A stretch of 64,000 nucleotides of DNA from DATFRY01 sp035489015 (GCA_035489015.1 DATHKR010000143.1:1-64000), one strand, 5' to 3'; numbered from the stretch's first letter, positions 29,658 through 39,285 are shown. Numbers and translations: made by a program. The notes: generated from the letters alone by a model not told the origin.

Positions 29658-31415
29658 CGGCGGCGGGCGCAGGTAGACGCTGACCAGCGGCACGCCCTGG
29701 AAGGTCAGCACGAAGGCCGGCTGCACCGTGCCGTACTCGCGCCAGATCATGATGTCGTGGCGCGCGAAGTGGCGCTCGTGGATCACCAGCGCCGCGCGCG
29801 AGCGCTGGACGCCGCGCTCCTCGCCGCCGGCGTCGGGCAGGCCGGCGCGGAGCAGGCCGAGGCGGCGATAGAGCCCCCAGGCCGGCGAGGCGTCGTGGGT
29901 GTAGACCGGGACCGGCGGCTGGCCGGAGGCCGGCGCGACGTGCTCGTCGAGGTAGGGAAGCGCGCCCCGCGCCGCCACGCCCCAGAACTGGCGGTTCATG
30001 CCGAGATCGGCCCCGCCGGGCGCCCCTCCGGCCAGCGCGTTGTAGGAGGAGAGCGGGTACGGCTGCGCGGCCACCGTCTCGCTGAGCGCCGCGCTCGCGA
30101 CCAGGAGGCCGACCGCGATCGCCCCGGCCGGGCGGGCGAAGCCGCCGGTCACCGGGATCCAGCGGCGCATGACCAGCGCGCGCCACACTCGATCGCCGGC
30201 CGAGATGATGCCCGCGCCGGCCAGCAGGCAGAAGGTCGGCATCGCCGGGGCCCAGTGCTTCTCGGCCCCGAAGATCGGCGTGGTCGGGATGAGGAAGACG
30301 CCCATGGCCACCGCCGCGGACAGGGCCATGAGGAGAACCGGTGCGCGGTCCGGATCGACCGCGGTGCCGCGCCGCACGCGCGCGGCCGTGTGGGCCGCGC
30401 CGACCACCGCCGCGGCCAGCGTCGCGACCGGGACCGTGAAGAGCGTGGTCACCAGGGCGACGTGCCACGGGAACGGCGGGTGGTTGTAGTTCTCGCCCAG
30501 GTACTCGAAGTTGTAGTGCACGTGGTGGGTGTGGAACGAGATCCAGTCGCGCACGTGCTGGACCGTGTCGAACCACAGCCACGGCCACACCGCGATGAGG
30601 ACCAGCGGCCCGCCGACCGCAAGCGCGGGGACAAGGAACGGCTGGATCCGCACCAGCGCGCGGACAAAGCCGCGCAGCCGGACGAGCCGGCCCGGCCTCG
30701 CCGCCGCGCTGGATGGATCCGCGGCGGGGTCGCCGACCGCCACCCGGCTCCGCCGCCACGCCACCCACGCGTAGTGCGGGAGGATGACCCCGGGCAGCAT
30801 GAGCGCGTTGTGCTTGGTCGCCAGCGCCAGGCCAAAGGCGACCGCCAGGCCGATGCTCCACCAGCGCGACGCGAGCGAGCGGTGGTAGGCCAGGAGCGTG
30901 GCCAGCCACAGCGCCACCATCGGCGCGTCGAAGGTGGCCAGCCCGGCGTGGAACAGCGCGCGCGGCATCAGGAGGAAAAGGAGCGCCGCGAACAGGCCGG
31001 CCGCGCTGCCCCACAGCTGGGCGCCGAGCCCGAAGATCATCGCCACCGCGGCGGCGTGGAGCACCGCGGTCGGCAGGCGCGACGCGGTCAGCTCCGAGGC
31101 CCAGCCCAGCACGTCGCAGAACAGGATGCGCGACAGGCCGAACAGCGTCTTCATGAGCGGCGGGTGCTCGCGATTGTTGTCGGTCGGGTGGGCCCCGCCG
31201 AAGGTGTCGGTGATCCGCCTCTCGCTGGTGGTGCCGTCGCGCAGGCTGGCGAAGTCGATCCACCAGCGGGCGTACTTCGCGCCGGAGGTCATGTAGGGGA
31301 CCTCGTCGCGGGCGATGCCGGTGTGGCGCTGGGTCGCCAGCACGGCGATGAGCGCGGCGACCGCGAGGGCGGCGGCGATGAGGCGGCGGCGGACCCTCTG
31401 GCCGGGAATCCTCAC
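29634..31415 (-). CDS. Membrane glycosyltransferase, GT39 (PMT/ArnT-like)
   Basis: The protein has 593 residues and about twelve TM segments. The first periplasmic loop has GIARDEVPYMTSGAKYARWW (acidic GT-C catalytic motif), then TDNNREHPPLMKTLFGLSR with the HPP motif of GT39 enzymes. Further along, HTHHVHYNFEYLGENYNHPPFPWH resembles the lipid-carrier-binding loop. The soluble C-terminus contains PVPVYTHDASPAWGLYRRLGLL. A polyprenyl-phosphate-sugar:acceptor transferase at the inner membrane is likely. GTG 31415 was chosen because it overlaps the upstream stop (GTGA) and starts just before the first TM helix. The 3' end overlaps the HAD gene. Confidence 0.85.
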   Translation of the reverse strand: MRIPGQRVRRRLIAAALAVAALIAVLATQRHTGIARDEVPYMTSGAKYARWWIDFASLRDGTTSERRITDTFGGAHPTDNNREHPPLMKTLFGLSRILFCDVLGWASELTASRLPTAVLHAAAVAMIFGLGAQLWGSAAGLFAALLFLLMPRALFHAGLATFDAPMVALWLATLLAYHRSLASRWWSIGLAVAFGLALATKHNALMLPGVILPHYAWVAWRRSRVAVGDPAADPSSAAARPGRLVRLRGFVRALVRIQPFLVPALAVGGPLVLIAVWPWLWFDTVQHVRDWISFHTHHVHYNFEYLGENYNHPPFPWHVALVTTLFTVPVATLAAAVVGAAHTAARVRRGTAVDPDRAPVLLMALSAAVAMGVFLIPTTPIFGAEKHWAPAMPTFCLLAGAGIISAGDRVWRALVMRRWIPVTGGFARPAGAIAVGLLVASAALSETVAAQPYPLSSYNALAGGAPGGADLGMNRQFWGVAARGALPYLDEHVAPASGQPPVPVYTHDASPAWGLYRRLGLLRAGLPDAGGEERGVQRSRAALVIHERHFARHDIMIWREYGTVQPAFVLTFQGVPLVSVYLRPPPLRQDVGH

Positions 31416-32260
31416 CGGCGCGCCTCGGCGGCGAAGCAGACCCGGCGGTCGCGCGCGCGCGGGCCGATCGCGGTGGCGGCGATCTCGACCACCGCGCCGG
31501 CGTGCGGCGTGGTCAGCGCGCGAAAGCGGACCCAGCCGTCGTCGACCCCGACGGTGAGGTCGGCGACGGTCCGTCCGTCGATCGAGACCACCAGCCGGGC
31601 CGGATCGCGCACGTCGCGCCGGGTGAACACGTCGGCCAGCCCGACGTGGCCGACCAGCTCGGCGCCCAGCTCGACCGCCGGGTAGCGGATCCGCACGGTC
31701 TGGTCCGGCGCCGGCACCACCACCACGCAGCGGTGGGGCTCGAACCCGACCTCCTCGAGGAGGACGCTGGGGGCGCCGCGCGAGCGCCCGCTCACCTCGG
31801 CGCCGGGCAGCGCGGCGGCGAAGTCGGTGACCACCACCGCCGCGCGCTGGCGGTAGTGGCGCAGGGTCAGCCGGCCGAAATCCTGGCTCCGGTCCGGCTC
31901 GAGGTCGGCGGTCTCGCGCGCCCGCGCGCCCCGCTCCGACACCTCCCAGATCACCGGGTAGCGCGCGGCGTCCATCCGCCCGGCCATCTCGAGCGGGATG
32001 AGGTCGCCCAGGTAATGGCGGCCGAGCGGATCGATCCACCCGGGCGCGAACACGATCAGATCGCCGGGCCGGTGGGCGGCGCGCACCGCGGCCGACAGCG
32101 CCTGCCAGTCGCGCTCCGACGGCGCCCGCACCCGCACCCGCGACACCACCACCATCTCCCAGAACGACACCAGGGCCAGGAACAGCGCAGGGGCGGCGAT
32201 CACGGTGGCGCGCCACGCCGGCCGCTCGCGCCATCGGGCTCCGGGCACCTGGTCGGTCAA
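31412..32260 (-). CDS. Membrane-anchored protein of unknown function in a glycosyltransferase operon
   Basis: The 282-residue protein has a short basic start, one TM anchor (residues ~18-35, VIAAPALFLALVSFWEMVVV) and an exported remainder. The soluble part contains DWQALSAAVRAAHRPGDLIVFAPGWIDPLGRHYLG, similar in style to the non-TM tails of some GT-C enzymes, and ends in a beta-rich domain. I do not recognise a family. The start is taken as TTG 32260, 7 bases after a TACCAT hexamer inside a perfect palindrome; in-frame codons further upstream would run into the divergent gene. It overlaps the GT39 gene by 4 bases and probably works with it. Confidence 0.65.
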   Translation of the reverse strand: MTDQVPGARWRERPAWRATVIAAPALFLALVSFWEMVVVSRVRVRAPSERDWQALSAAVRAAHRPGDLIVFAPGWIDPLGRHYLGDLIPLEMAGRMDAARYPVIWEVSERGARARETADLEPDRSQDFGRLTLRHYRQRAAVVVTDFAAALPGAEVSGRSRGAPSVLLEEVGFEPHRCVVVVPAPDQTVRIRYPAVELGAELVGHVGLADVFTRRDVRDPARLVVSIDGRTVADLTVGVDDGWVRFRALTTPHAGAVVEIAATAIGPRARDRRVCFAAEARR

Positions 32261-32261
32261 C

Positions 32262-32283
32262 CGCGCGATGGTACCATCGCGCG
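32262..32283. promoter_or_regulatory. 22-base perfect palindrome carrying a -10 hexamer on each strand
   Basis: The centre reads GATGGTACCATC, extended on both sides by CGCGC/GCGCG to 11+11 bases without a mismatch. Because the core is symmetric, TACCAT occurs on both strands: at 32272-32277 (plus), 10 bases before ATG 32288, and at 32273-32268 (minus), 7 bases before TTG 32260. It may be a shared bidirectional promoter core, a dimeric regulator site, or both. Confidence 0.6.
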
Positions 32284-32287
32284 CCTC

Positions 32288-33694
32288 ATGAGCCCCGAGG
32301 AGCGGCAAGTCGGATCCGTGCGCGCCAGCGGCCCCACGCGCGGCTGGCTCGAGCGCTGGTGGACCCCGCTCGCGCTCTACGCCTTTGCCCTGGCGGTGCT
32401 CTGCGCGGTGGCCGCCACTCGCCTGTCCCACCAGTCGACCGACCCTCACTTCGTCTTCCAGGCCGACGCGTGGCTGAACGGCCGCCTGGCGATCGATCCG
32501 CCGCCCGAAAAAGGGGACGACTGGGCGGTGGTCGAGACCGTCCTCCTCGACGACGGAACCGAGGTGCGCGGCCGCCGGCTGACCAGCAAGAAGTGGAAGG
32601 GTCAGTTCCGCACCACCGTCGGCGACGACCTGCCGGTCTCGCGCATCCGCCGCTCGCTCGGCACCAGCTACTACGTGTCGTTCCCGCCGTTCCCGTCGGT
32701 GCTGATGCTGCCGCAGGCCGCCGTCCACGGCCGCCGCGCCAACGACGTGGCGCCGACCGTGCTCGTCGCGGCGCTGGTCCTGCCGCTCGCCTTCTTCACC
32801 CTCGGCCGCCTGCGCGCCGCCGGCCTGTCGCGCCGCACCCCGGCCGAGGACCTGTGGCTCGCGCTCTGCCTCGCGTTCGGCACCGTATTCTTCTTCTCCG
32901 CGGTGCAGGGGCGGGTGTGGTTCACCGCCCACGTGGTCGGGGTCGCGCTCGCGCTCGGCTACGCGCTCGCCACCGTCCAGGCCCGTCACCCGATCGCCGC
33001 CGGCCTCTGCCTCGGGCTGGCCGCGATGACCCGCACGCCGATGGCGTTCCTGTTCCCGCTGTTCCTGTTCGAGGCCTGGCGGGTGGCCGGCCCCGACCGG
33101 AGACGGTTCGCGCTCCTCTGCGCGCGGTTCGCCGCGCCGGTGGTCGTGATCGCGATCGCCGGCGTCGCCTTCAACCTGGCCCGCTTCGACCAGCCGACCG
33201 AGTTCGGCCACTCCTACCTGGCCGTCCGCCAGCAGGCGCAGATGGAGCAGAGCGGCCTGTTCAGCCTCGACTACCTGGCCCGCAACCTGGCGGTCGGCTT
33301 CGCCCTGCTGCCCCGCTTCTCCGCCCACTGGCCGTACGTGGTCATCGGCGGCCACGGCCTGGCGCTCTGGTTCACCACCCCGATCCTCTTCTTCCTCCTG
33401 TGGCCGCGCGAGCGCGGGCCGTGGCACCGGCCGCTGTGGATCTCGGTCGCGCTGGTCGCGATCCCCTCCCTCCTCTACCAGAACTCCGGCTGGCTGCAGT
33501 TCGGTTACCGGTTCGCGCTCGACTACATGGTCCTGCTCATCCTGCTCGTCGCGGTCGGCGGCCGCGCGCTGGGACGGACCGGCAAGGTCCTCATCGCGGT
33601 CGGCATCGCCATCAACCTGTTCGGCGCGATCACGTTTGCCCGCTATCCCCAGTTCTATCGCTCCGACGACTACGGCGTGGTCCTCCGCCACTGA
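32288..33694 (+). CDS. Polytopic membrane protein, probable GT-C type glycosyltransferase
   Basis: The protein has 468 residues and about eleven TM segments. The first loop reads STDPHFVFQADAWLNGRLAI, in the position where GT-C enzymes carry their acidic motif, and IRRSLGTSYYVSFPPFPSVLMLP follows. AAMTRTPMAFLFPLFLFEAWR is a common GT-C loop. A long TM-rich half with NSGWLQFGYRFALDYMVLL follows. No soluble C-terminal domain is present. It is divergent from the anchored protein at 31412-32260, sharing the palindromic promoter region. The family call rests on layout and loop motifs, and the substrate is unknown. Confidence 0.7.
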   Translation: MSPEERQVGSVRASGPTRGWLERWWTPLALYAFALAVLCAVAATRLSHQSTDPHFVFQADAWLNGRLAIDPPPEKGDDWAVVETVLLDDGTEVRGRRLTSKKWKGQFRTTVGDDLPVSRIRRSLGTSYYVSFPPFPSVLMLPQAAVHGRRANDVAPTVLVAALVLPLAFFTLGRLRAAGLSRRTPAEDLWLALCLAFGTVFFFSAVQGRVWFTAHVVGVALALGYALATVQARHPIAAGLCLGLAAMTRTPMAFLFPLFLFEAWRVAGPDRRRFALLCARFAAPVVVIAIAGVAFNLARFDQPTEFGHSYLAVRQQAQMEQSGLFSLDYLARNLAVGFALLPRFSAHWPYVVIGGHGLALWFTTPILFFLLWPRERGPWHRPLWISVALVAIPSLLYQNSGWLQFGYRFALDYMVLLILLVAVGGRALGRTGKVLIAVGIAINLFGAITFARYPQFYRSDDYGVVLRH

Positions 33695-33909
33695 TGGCTG
33701 ACAACCGGTGCGCGCGAGCGCGGGGCCACCCGCCCCAGGTGCACCGACCACAGGCCCGGCGCCGACCACGGCGGAGCGTGCTAGATCTCTCGCGCCGGAG
33801 GGGAAGAGCGTGGGCTCGGCCCATGCGCCGTCGCCGCGGGGCCGCCGACGCCGCTGGAACGCCGGTTGCAGCCGCAGCCGAGCGCTCGGCCGGGGCGCGA
33901 GAGGCGGAC

Positions 33910-36147
33910 ATGACGAACAAGCAGGAACCACTCACGGCAGCGCGCCGGCCGGCGATCGCGCTGCCGCTCGCGGTGCTGCCCCTCGCCGCGCTGGCCGCCG
34001 CGGCGCTGTCCGGCTGCACCGCGGGCATCCCGCCATCGATCGATCCCGAGTGCTTGCTCGATGGCAGCGACGCCGAGACCGAGCGCTCTCCCGGCTACCC
34101 GTACGACATCGCGGTGTGGAACGACCAGATCGCGCCGCTCCTGGCGGCCGACTGCATCGCCGCCGGCTGCCACGCCGACACCGAGCCGCCGGCCGGGCGG
34201 AGCGGCGGCCTGACCGTGTTCGCGAGCGGCACCGCCTGCGACCGGGTGAAGACGTTCAAGCAGGTGCGCGCCAAGGTCGACCTCGTCACCCCGGGCGAGA
34301 GCCGCATCCTCTATGCGCTCGAGGGCGGAGCGCTGACCGGCGAGGTGGCGCACCCGCTCGACTACGGGGCGACCGATGCCGGGCAGGAGAAGCTGGACCT
34401 CCTGCGCGACTTCATCGAGGCGGCCACCGCCACCTGCGCGGCCGACGGCGGCTGCTCGACCGACCTGCGCGACTACTTCGACCGCGAGGTGTTCGAGGAG
34501 GTCATCGCCCCCGGCCTGACCGCGGCCGGCGACGGGGCCGGCTGCTCGGGATCGGCCGCCTGCCACGCGCCGCCGGTCGGCCAGCTCGGCTTCGTCCTGC
34601 CGGTCAGCCCCGCGCCCGGCAGCGACGAGATGGAGGCGGCCTACCAGGCGGTGGTCTCGCGCATCGACCTCGACGCCGAGCCGGGCGCGAGCCTCTTCTA
34701 TAGAAGGGCCACCGTCCCCCACGCCGGCGGGGTGTCGACCACCGTCGAGCCCGACGCCGCCCGCGCCATCCTCGACTGGATCGAGGACGCCATCGCCGCG
34801 CGCAGCCCCGACGGGAACGACGGCTGCGCCGACCCGGCCCGGCTCGATGTCGGCGTGTTCCGCGACGACATCCTGCCGATCCTGCGCGGCGAGGTCGATC
34901 TCAACGGCGGCGGCGGCATCGCGACCGGCTGCACCCGCGAGACCTGCCACGGCGAGCGCCGCCCCGGCGCGCTCATCCTCGACCCGGACGATTCGCCCGA
35001 GGACCAGCTGGCCAGCTTCGCCTGCTTCGTCAGCCTGACCAGCCCGTCCAGCTCGCAGGTCCTGGTCTGCCCGCGCAAGGACCCGCGCTGCGCGATCCAC
35101 CCGCACCCGGGCGATCGCATCTTCGGCGACTCGGCCGACGACCAGAACTACCAGCGCCTGATGTCGTTCCTGTTCTCGGCCATCACCGACTCGACGCCGA
35201 TCGACCTGGCGTTCTACGCGCGCCGCATCAACCCGATGTTCGACAACCGCAACGCGGTGCAGGACGGCGCCCAGGGCCGGACCTGCTCCGATACCAGCGA
35301 GTGCCACGGCGTGGCCGCGGCCAGCCAGGTGCCGCCCAACGGGGCCAACCTCGCGATCATCCCGGACGCCGGCGACGACCTCGATCGCCTGCGGGTCAAC
35401 TTCACCGAGGCGTCCGCCTTCCTCAACTTCCTCTCGCCCGACCAGAGCTCGCTCTTCCTCTACCCGACCGACGAGATCTTCGACGAGACCAACCCGGCCG
35501 GCACCGGCATCCATCACCCGGGCGGCGCCGACTTCGCGGTCGACTCGCGGTTCGCGCTCGACATCCTCACCTTCGCCCGCGGCCTGCGCCCCGACGGCGA
35601 GGGCTTCCAGAACAACTGGCTGGTCGCCGGCGACTTCCAGGGCGCCGCCGACGTGGACGAGGAGACCGCGATCGACGAGGAGGCCGCCGCGCCGCAGATC
35701 TTCGACGACTCGAGCGGCGGCGAGCTGGCCGGCCGCTGGGATGCCCTGTTCTCCGACCAGCAGGAGGTCGACGTCGGCGCGTTCCTGACCGGCAACCCGG
35801 GCTCGGGGCGCATCGCCTACGCGGTCGCCTACGTGTTCAACACGACGACCAACCCGCGCGAGGTGGACGTCGAGATCGAGTCGATCAACAGCGCTCGACT
35901 GCGCCTCGGCGATGGCACCATCGCGGACATCGCCCCGGGTGGGTCGACCCGCGCGCGGATCCTGGTGCCGCCGACCCGCGCGTCCGACCAGCCGACCGGC
36001 AGCCGCATCCTCATCAAGCTGTTCGAGTCGCCCGACGACGGCGGCATGCGATTCTCGGTGCGCCTGCTTCGACCGGGCGGCGACGATCCGTACGACGACG
36101 ACGGCGGCGAGCTCATCATCAAGCTCGCCCCGCGCGGCGGAATCTAG
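33910..36147 (+). CDS. Lipoprotein with four heme-like CXnCH repeats
   Basis: The 745-residue protein has a long hydrophobic signal ending in a LSGC lipobox. Four repeats each combine a hydrophobic/acidic motif (for example WNDQIAPLL, FRDDILPIL, ARRINPMF) with a Cys-x-Cys-His-like site: CIAAGCH and CTRETCH (CX4CH), CSGSAACH and CSDTSECH (CX5CH). The layout recalls planctomycete-type cytochrome C domains, but none is the standard CXXCH. CX4CH binds heme in some cytochromes c3; CX5CH is not a usual heme site. The last ~180 residues are a beta domain ending in a short Asp/Glu-rich tail. AGAGG lies about 6 bases before the ATG. The 215-base gap upstream holds nothing recognisable. Confidence 0.75.
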   Translation: MTNKQEPLTAARRPAIALPLAVLPLAALAAAALSGCTAGIPPSIDPECLLDGSDAETERSPGYPYDIAVWNDQIAPLLAADCIAAGCHADTEPPAGRSGGLTVFASGTACDRVKTFKQVRAKVDLVTPGESRILYALEGGALTGEVAHPLDYGATDAGQEKLDLLRDFIEAATATCAADGGCSTDLRDYFDREVFEEVIAPGLTAAGDGAGCSGSAACHAPPVGQLGFVLPVSPAPGSDEMEAAYQAVVSRIDLDAEPGASLFYRRATVPHAGGVSTTVEPDAARAILDWIEDAIAARSPDGNDGCADPARLDVGVFRDDILPILRGEVDLNGGGGIATGCTRETCHGERRPGALILDPDDSPEDQLASFACFVSLTSPSSSQVLVCPRKDPRCAIHPHPGDRIFGDSADDQNYQRLMSFLFSAITDSTPIDLAFYARRINPMFDNRNAVQDGAQGRTCSDTSECHGVAAASQVPPNGANLAIIPDAGDDLDRLRVNFTEASAFLNFLSPDQSSLFLYPTDEIFDETNPAGTGIHHPGGADFAVDSRFALDILTFARGLRPDGEGFQNNWLVAGDFQGAADVDEETAIDEEAAAPQIFDDSSGGELAGRWDALFSDQQEVDVGAFLTGNPGSGRIAYAVAYVFNTTTNPREVDVEIESINSARLRLGDGTIADIAPGGSTRARILVPPTRASDQPTGSRILIKLFESPDDGGMRFSVRLLRPGGDDPYDDDGGELIIKLAPRGGI

Positions 36148-36356
36148 CCATCGCGGATCGCGCCAGCCCCGCCGTCGAGGAGGTCGCGCACCCACAGGGG
36201 GTGACATGCGACGGGCAGCGGTCTCTCCGTCGGCGAACCAGCTGCCCGTAACTACTGGTCGACGAGATCCGCTGACCACGGCAGACAGCACCCGACCCGC
36301 ACGCCCCAATGGGTGAGGGATGAGTTAGCCGCGCTGGAATACACACTTCCATCTGA

Positions 36357-36362
36357 TAGATT
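36357..36362 (+). promoter_or_regulatory. -10 hexamer TAGATT, candidate leaderless promoter
   Basis: TAGATT ends 7 bases before ATG 36370. It lies inside an imperfect hairpin-like sequence, GATAG-ATTC-CTATC (36355-36368). No Shine-Dalgarno is present. The rest of the 222-base gap upstream shows no gene. Confidence 0.5.
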
Positions 36363-36369
36363 CCTATCT

Positions 36370-39285
36370 ATGGGGAAAAGTGGGGTGGTGGCCATTACGC
36401 CAAGTTCCGAATTTGATCGGACTCTGCGTACCGCGATGATGGCCGCCGGGGCCGACATCCGCGTGGTGGCATCGGTATCCGAGCTCGATCCCGGACCTCT
36501 GTCCGCCGAGCTCATGTTCTTTCACATCGCGCGCGGTTCGAACGGGAACGGACACTCCCTGGACGGAGCGGCCACCGCCGACATCGCGGCCGCCGCCGAA
36601 CGCCTACCCCCGGGGGGCCAGGTCGTGGCAGTCGTGCCGCGCGGTGATCTCGCCCTGTCGGTGGCGGCGATGCGAGCGCACCCGCGCGTGGTCGGCGTGC
36701 TCGCGCTCGATCACCTGCGCCTGTCCGACCTGACCGCGATGACGACGCGCCTCCTCCTGGGCAACGTCTTCGGGCTGGACAAGGTGCTGCCCTGGGGCGC
36801 GCGCGTCCACCAGCTCCAGGTCGGCGACTACCCGGAGAAGGCCGAGGCGGTCCGCCAGATCTCGTCGTTCGCCGCCGCGGTCGGCCTGCGCCGCATGCAC
36901 CGCGAGCGGATCGAGCGCTGCTGCGACGAGATGATGATGAACGCGATCTACGACGCGCCGATCGGGCCGGACGGCGCGCCGATGTCGCGCCCGCGCGCGC
37001 ACACCCACCCGGGACTGCCGCGCAGCTCGGCGGTCGGGTCGGGCGCGTACGCGCTGTCCGGGCGCGACCGCGCCGTGGTCGAGTTCGGCTACGACGGGCG
37101 GCGCTTCGCGGTCGCGGTGCGCGATCGCTTCGGCCGCTTCGAGCGCGAGACGCTGATCCGCTACCTCGACAAGTGTCTCAACTCCCAGCAGCAGGTCGAT
37201 CACCGCGTCGGCGGCGGCGCCGGGCTCGGCCTCTACTTCATGTCGCGCTCGGCCAGCTCGCTCATGTTCAACCTCAAGCCGGGCGCCGCGACCGAGTGCA
37301 TCTGCATCTTCGACATCGAGGCGGCCCGGCCCGAGCTCGATCAGATCGGTGTGTTCGAGGAGCGCGGCTCCGAGCGGATCGCCGAGCTCATGCCCGGGCG
37401 ACCCGACTCGACCCGGCCGAGGGCCGAGCCGACCCCGGCGGATCCGTCGGTGTGGCGCATGTCCTCGCCGGCCACTCGCCGGCGGCAGATCATGCTGTTC
37501 GGCGCGATCGCCGGCGTCGTGGCGCTGGCCGCGGTGGCCGGCGGGCTGTGGGTGGCGCGCGATCGCGGCGCCGTCCTGGCCGGCAGCGGGTCGTGCGACG
37601 AGACCGGCGACCAGATCACGGCGGTGTGGCCGGGCCGCCGGGCCGACGTGGAAAAGGCGTTCCGCGCGGTCTCGGCCGGTCGATCGGATCCGGCGCTGGT
37701 CGCGGTCAACCTGGCGCTCGACGACTACGCGTCCGACTGGACCGCCATGGCGGGGCAGTCGTGCGACGCGACCCGCGCCGGCAAGCAGTCGCAGCAGCTG
37801 CACGAGCGCCGCAGCGCGTGCCTGGCCCAGCGCCAGCACGAGATGGCCGACCTGGTCGAGCTCCTGGCCGCCGCCGACGCCAAGGTGGTCGAGAACGCCG
37901 CCGACTCGGTCCACGCGCTCGGCCCGGTCGCCCAGTGCGAGGACGCCCTGGTCCTCGACCGCGGCATCCCGCTGCCCGAGGACCCCGCCCGCCGGGCGGC
38001 GATCGAGAAGATCCGCGCGCTGGTGTCGCGCGCGACCGCCAACGTGTTCGTCGGCCGCGGCGAGCCGGCCCGCGCCCAGCTCGACGAGGCAGCCGGGGAG
38101 CTCCCCACCGCCGACTACCTGCCGGTCGAGTCCGAGCTGCGCCTGGCCCGCGGCCGGCTCGAGACGCTGACCGGCAACTTCCCGGCCGCCAAGAGCGATC
38201 TCCTGCGCGCCAGCGAGCTGGCCGAGACGTCCGGCTACGACCTGGCCCGCGCGCGCGCCCTGGTCGAGCTGGTCTACGTGGTCGGCTACGAGCTGCAGGA
38301 CTTCGACCAGGGTGAGCTGTTCGTGCGCATGGCGCGCGGCCCGCTCCAGCGAGCCGGCGGCGATCGCGGCCTCGAGGCCTCCCTGCTGCGCAACGCCGGC
38401 ATGGTGTCGTTCGCCGGGCGCGACTTCCAGCGCGCGAGCGAGCGCCAGATGGCCTCGCTCGCCATCCGCGAGAAGATCTACGGGGTGGCCAGCGGCGAGG
38501 TCGCCGAGGTGCTGCGCGATCTGGCCAGCACCCTGCGCGAGCTGGGCCAGCTGGACGAGGCGCGCACCCGCGCCCAGCGCGCGCTCGACATCGTCGGGCG
38601 CATCTACGGGGTCAAGCACCGCCAGTATGGCCTGGCCCTGACCGAGCTCGGCAACGTGCTGACCGCGCGCGGCGAGTACGAGCAGGCCCGTCGGGTCTAC
38701 CAGCAGACCCTCGACCTCGGCTACGAGGTGCTCACCCCCGGCCACCCGCTCCTCGCGATCGGCATGGTCAACCTGGGCAACGTCGAGCTCCTGGCCGGCG
38801 AGCCGGCCAAGGCGATCGCGCACTACGAGAAGGCGCTGGCGGTCGAGACCGCCGCGCTGGGCGAGGACCACCTGCAGGTCGCCGCGTCGCTCATGAACCT
38901 GGGCGCCGCGCGCGAGAGCGCCGGCCAGCTGGTCGAGGCGGAGCGGACTTACGGGCGCGCGCTGGCGATCCGGCGCCTCCACCTGGGCGAGCACCACGCG
39001 CTGGTCGGCGAGGCGCTGGGCAGCGTCGGGCTGGTCGAGCTGACCCGCGGCCGCGCGCCGCGCGCGGTCGAGGATCTGGAGCGAGCGGTGGCGCTGTCCG
39101 AGGAGAGCCGCGCCGACGGCGAGCGGCTCGGCGAGCTGCGCTTCGGCCTGGCCCGCGCGCTGTGGAAGACCGGCGGCGACAAGGTGCGCGCCCACCAGCT
39201 CGCCGAGCGCGCGGCCGGCGAGCTGACCGACGCCGGCGCCGACGACGCGGCGGCCGAGGCCAAGGCCTGGGCCACCCAGCACTGA
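36370..39285 (+). CDS. Sensor protein: pseudo-receiver, RsbW-like ATPase domain, TM and TPR domain
   Basis: The protein has 971 residues. Residues ~1-150 resemble a response-regulator receiver without a clear phospho-Asp. Residues ~165-330 are a GHKL/RsbW-like ATP-binding domain: N box (CCDEMMMNAIYDAP), a DxxG-type motif (VRDRFGRFER) and glycine lid (GGGAGLGLYFMSRSA). No histidine-kinase phosphoacceptor helix is seen. A TM helix follows (~375-395). The outer part has four spaced cysteines (SCDETG, QSCDATR, SACLAQ, AQCEDA), then a long TPR array. This Cys-plus-TPR half is typical of myxobacterial Ser/Thr kinases; here the kinase is replaced by an anti-sigma-type ATPase. A paralogue follows. 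Confidence 0.8.
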   Translation: MGKSGVVAITPSSEFDRTLRTAMMAAGADIRVVASVSELDPGPLSAELMFFHIARGSNGNGHSLDGAATADIAAAAERLPPGGQVVAVVPRGDLALSVAAMRAHPRVVGVLALDHLRLSDLTAMTTRLLLGNVFGLDKVLPWGARVHQLQVGDYPEKAEAVRQISSFAAAVGLRRMHRERIERCCDEMMMNAIYDAPIGPDGAPMSRPRAHTHPGLPRSSAVGSGAYALSGRDRAVVEFGYDGRRFAVAVRDRFGRFERETLIRYLDKCLNSQQQVDHRVGGGAGLGLYFMSRSASSLMFNLKPGAATECICIFDIEAARPELDQIGVFEERGSERIAELMPGRPDSTRPRAEPTPADPSVWRMSSPATRRRQIMLFGAIAGVVALAAVAGGLWVARDRGAVLAGSGSCDETGDQITAVWPGRRADVEKAFRAVSAGRSDPALVAVNLALDDYASDWTAMAGQSCDATRAGKQSQQLHERRSACLAQRQHEMADLVELLAAADAKVVENAADSVHALGPVAQCEDALVLDRGIPLPEDPARRAAIEKIRALVSRATANVFVGRGEPARAQLDEAAGELPTADYLPVESELRLARGRLETLTGNFPAAKSDLLRASELAETSGYDLARARALVELVYVVGYELQDFDQGELFVRMARGPLQRAGGDRGLEASLLRNAGMVSFAGRDFQRASERQMASLAIREKIYGVASGEVAEVLRDLASTLRELGQLDEARTRAQRALDIVGRIYGVKHRQYGLALTELGNVLTARGEYEQARRVYQQTLDLGYEVLTPGHPLLAIGMVNLGNVELLAGEPAKAIAHYEKALAVETAALGEDHLQVAASLMNLGAARESAGQLVEAERTYGRALAIRRLHLGEHHALVGEALGSVGLVELTRGRAPRAVEDLERAVALSEESRADGERLGELRFGLARALWKTGGDKVRAHQLAERAAGELTDAGADDAAAEAKAWATQH

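Noticed and set aside
34695..34706. Palindrome CTTCTATAGAAG as an operator
   Set aside because: It lies in the middle of the lipoprotein coding sequence and reads as normal codons (LFYRR); a chance palindrome.
33781..36309. An 842-codon minus-strand frame opposite the CXnCH lipoprotein
   Set aside because: Shadow of the plus-strand gene, with biased composition and no domain.
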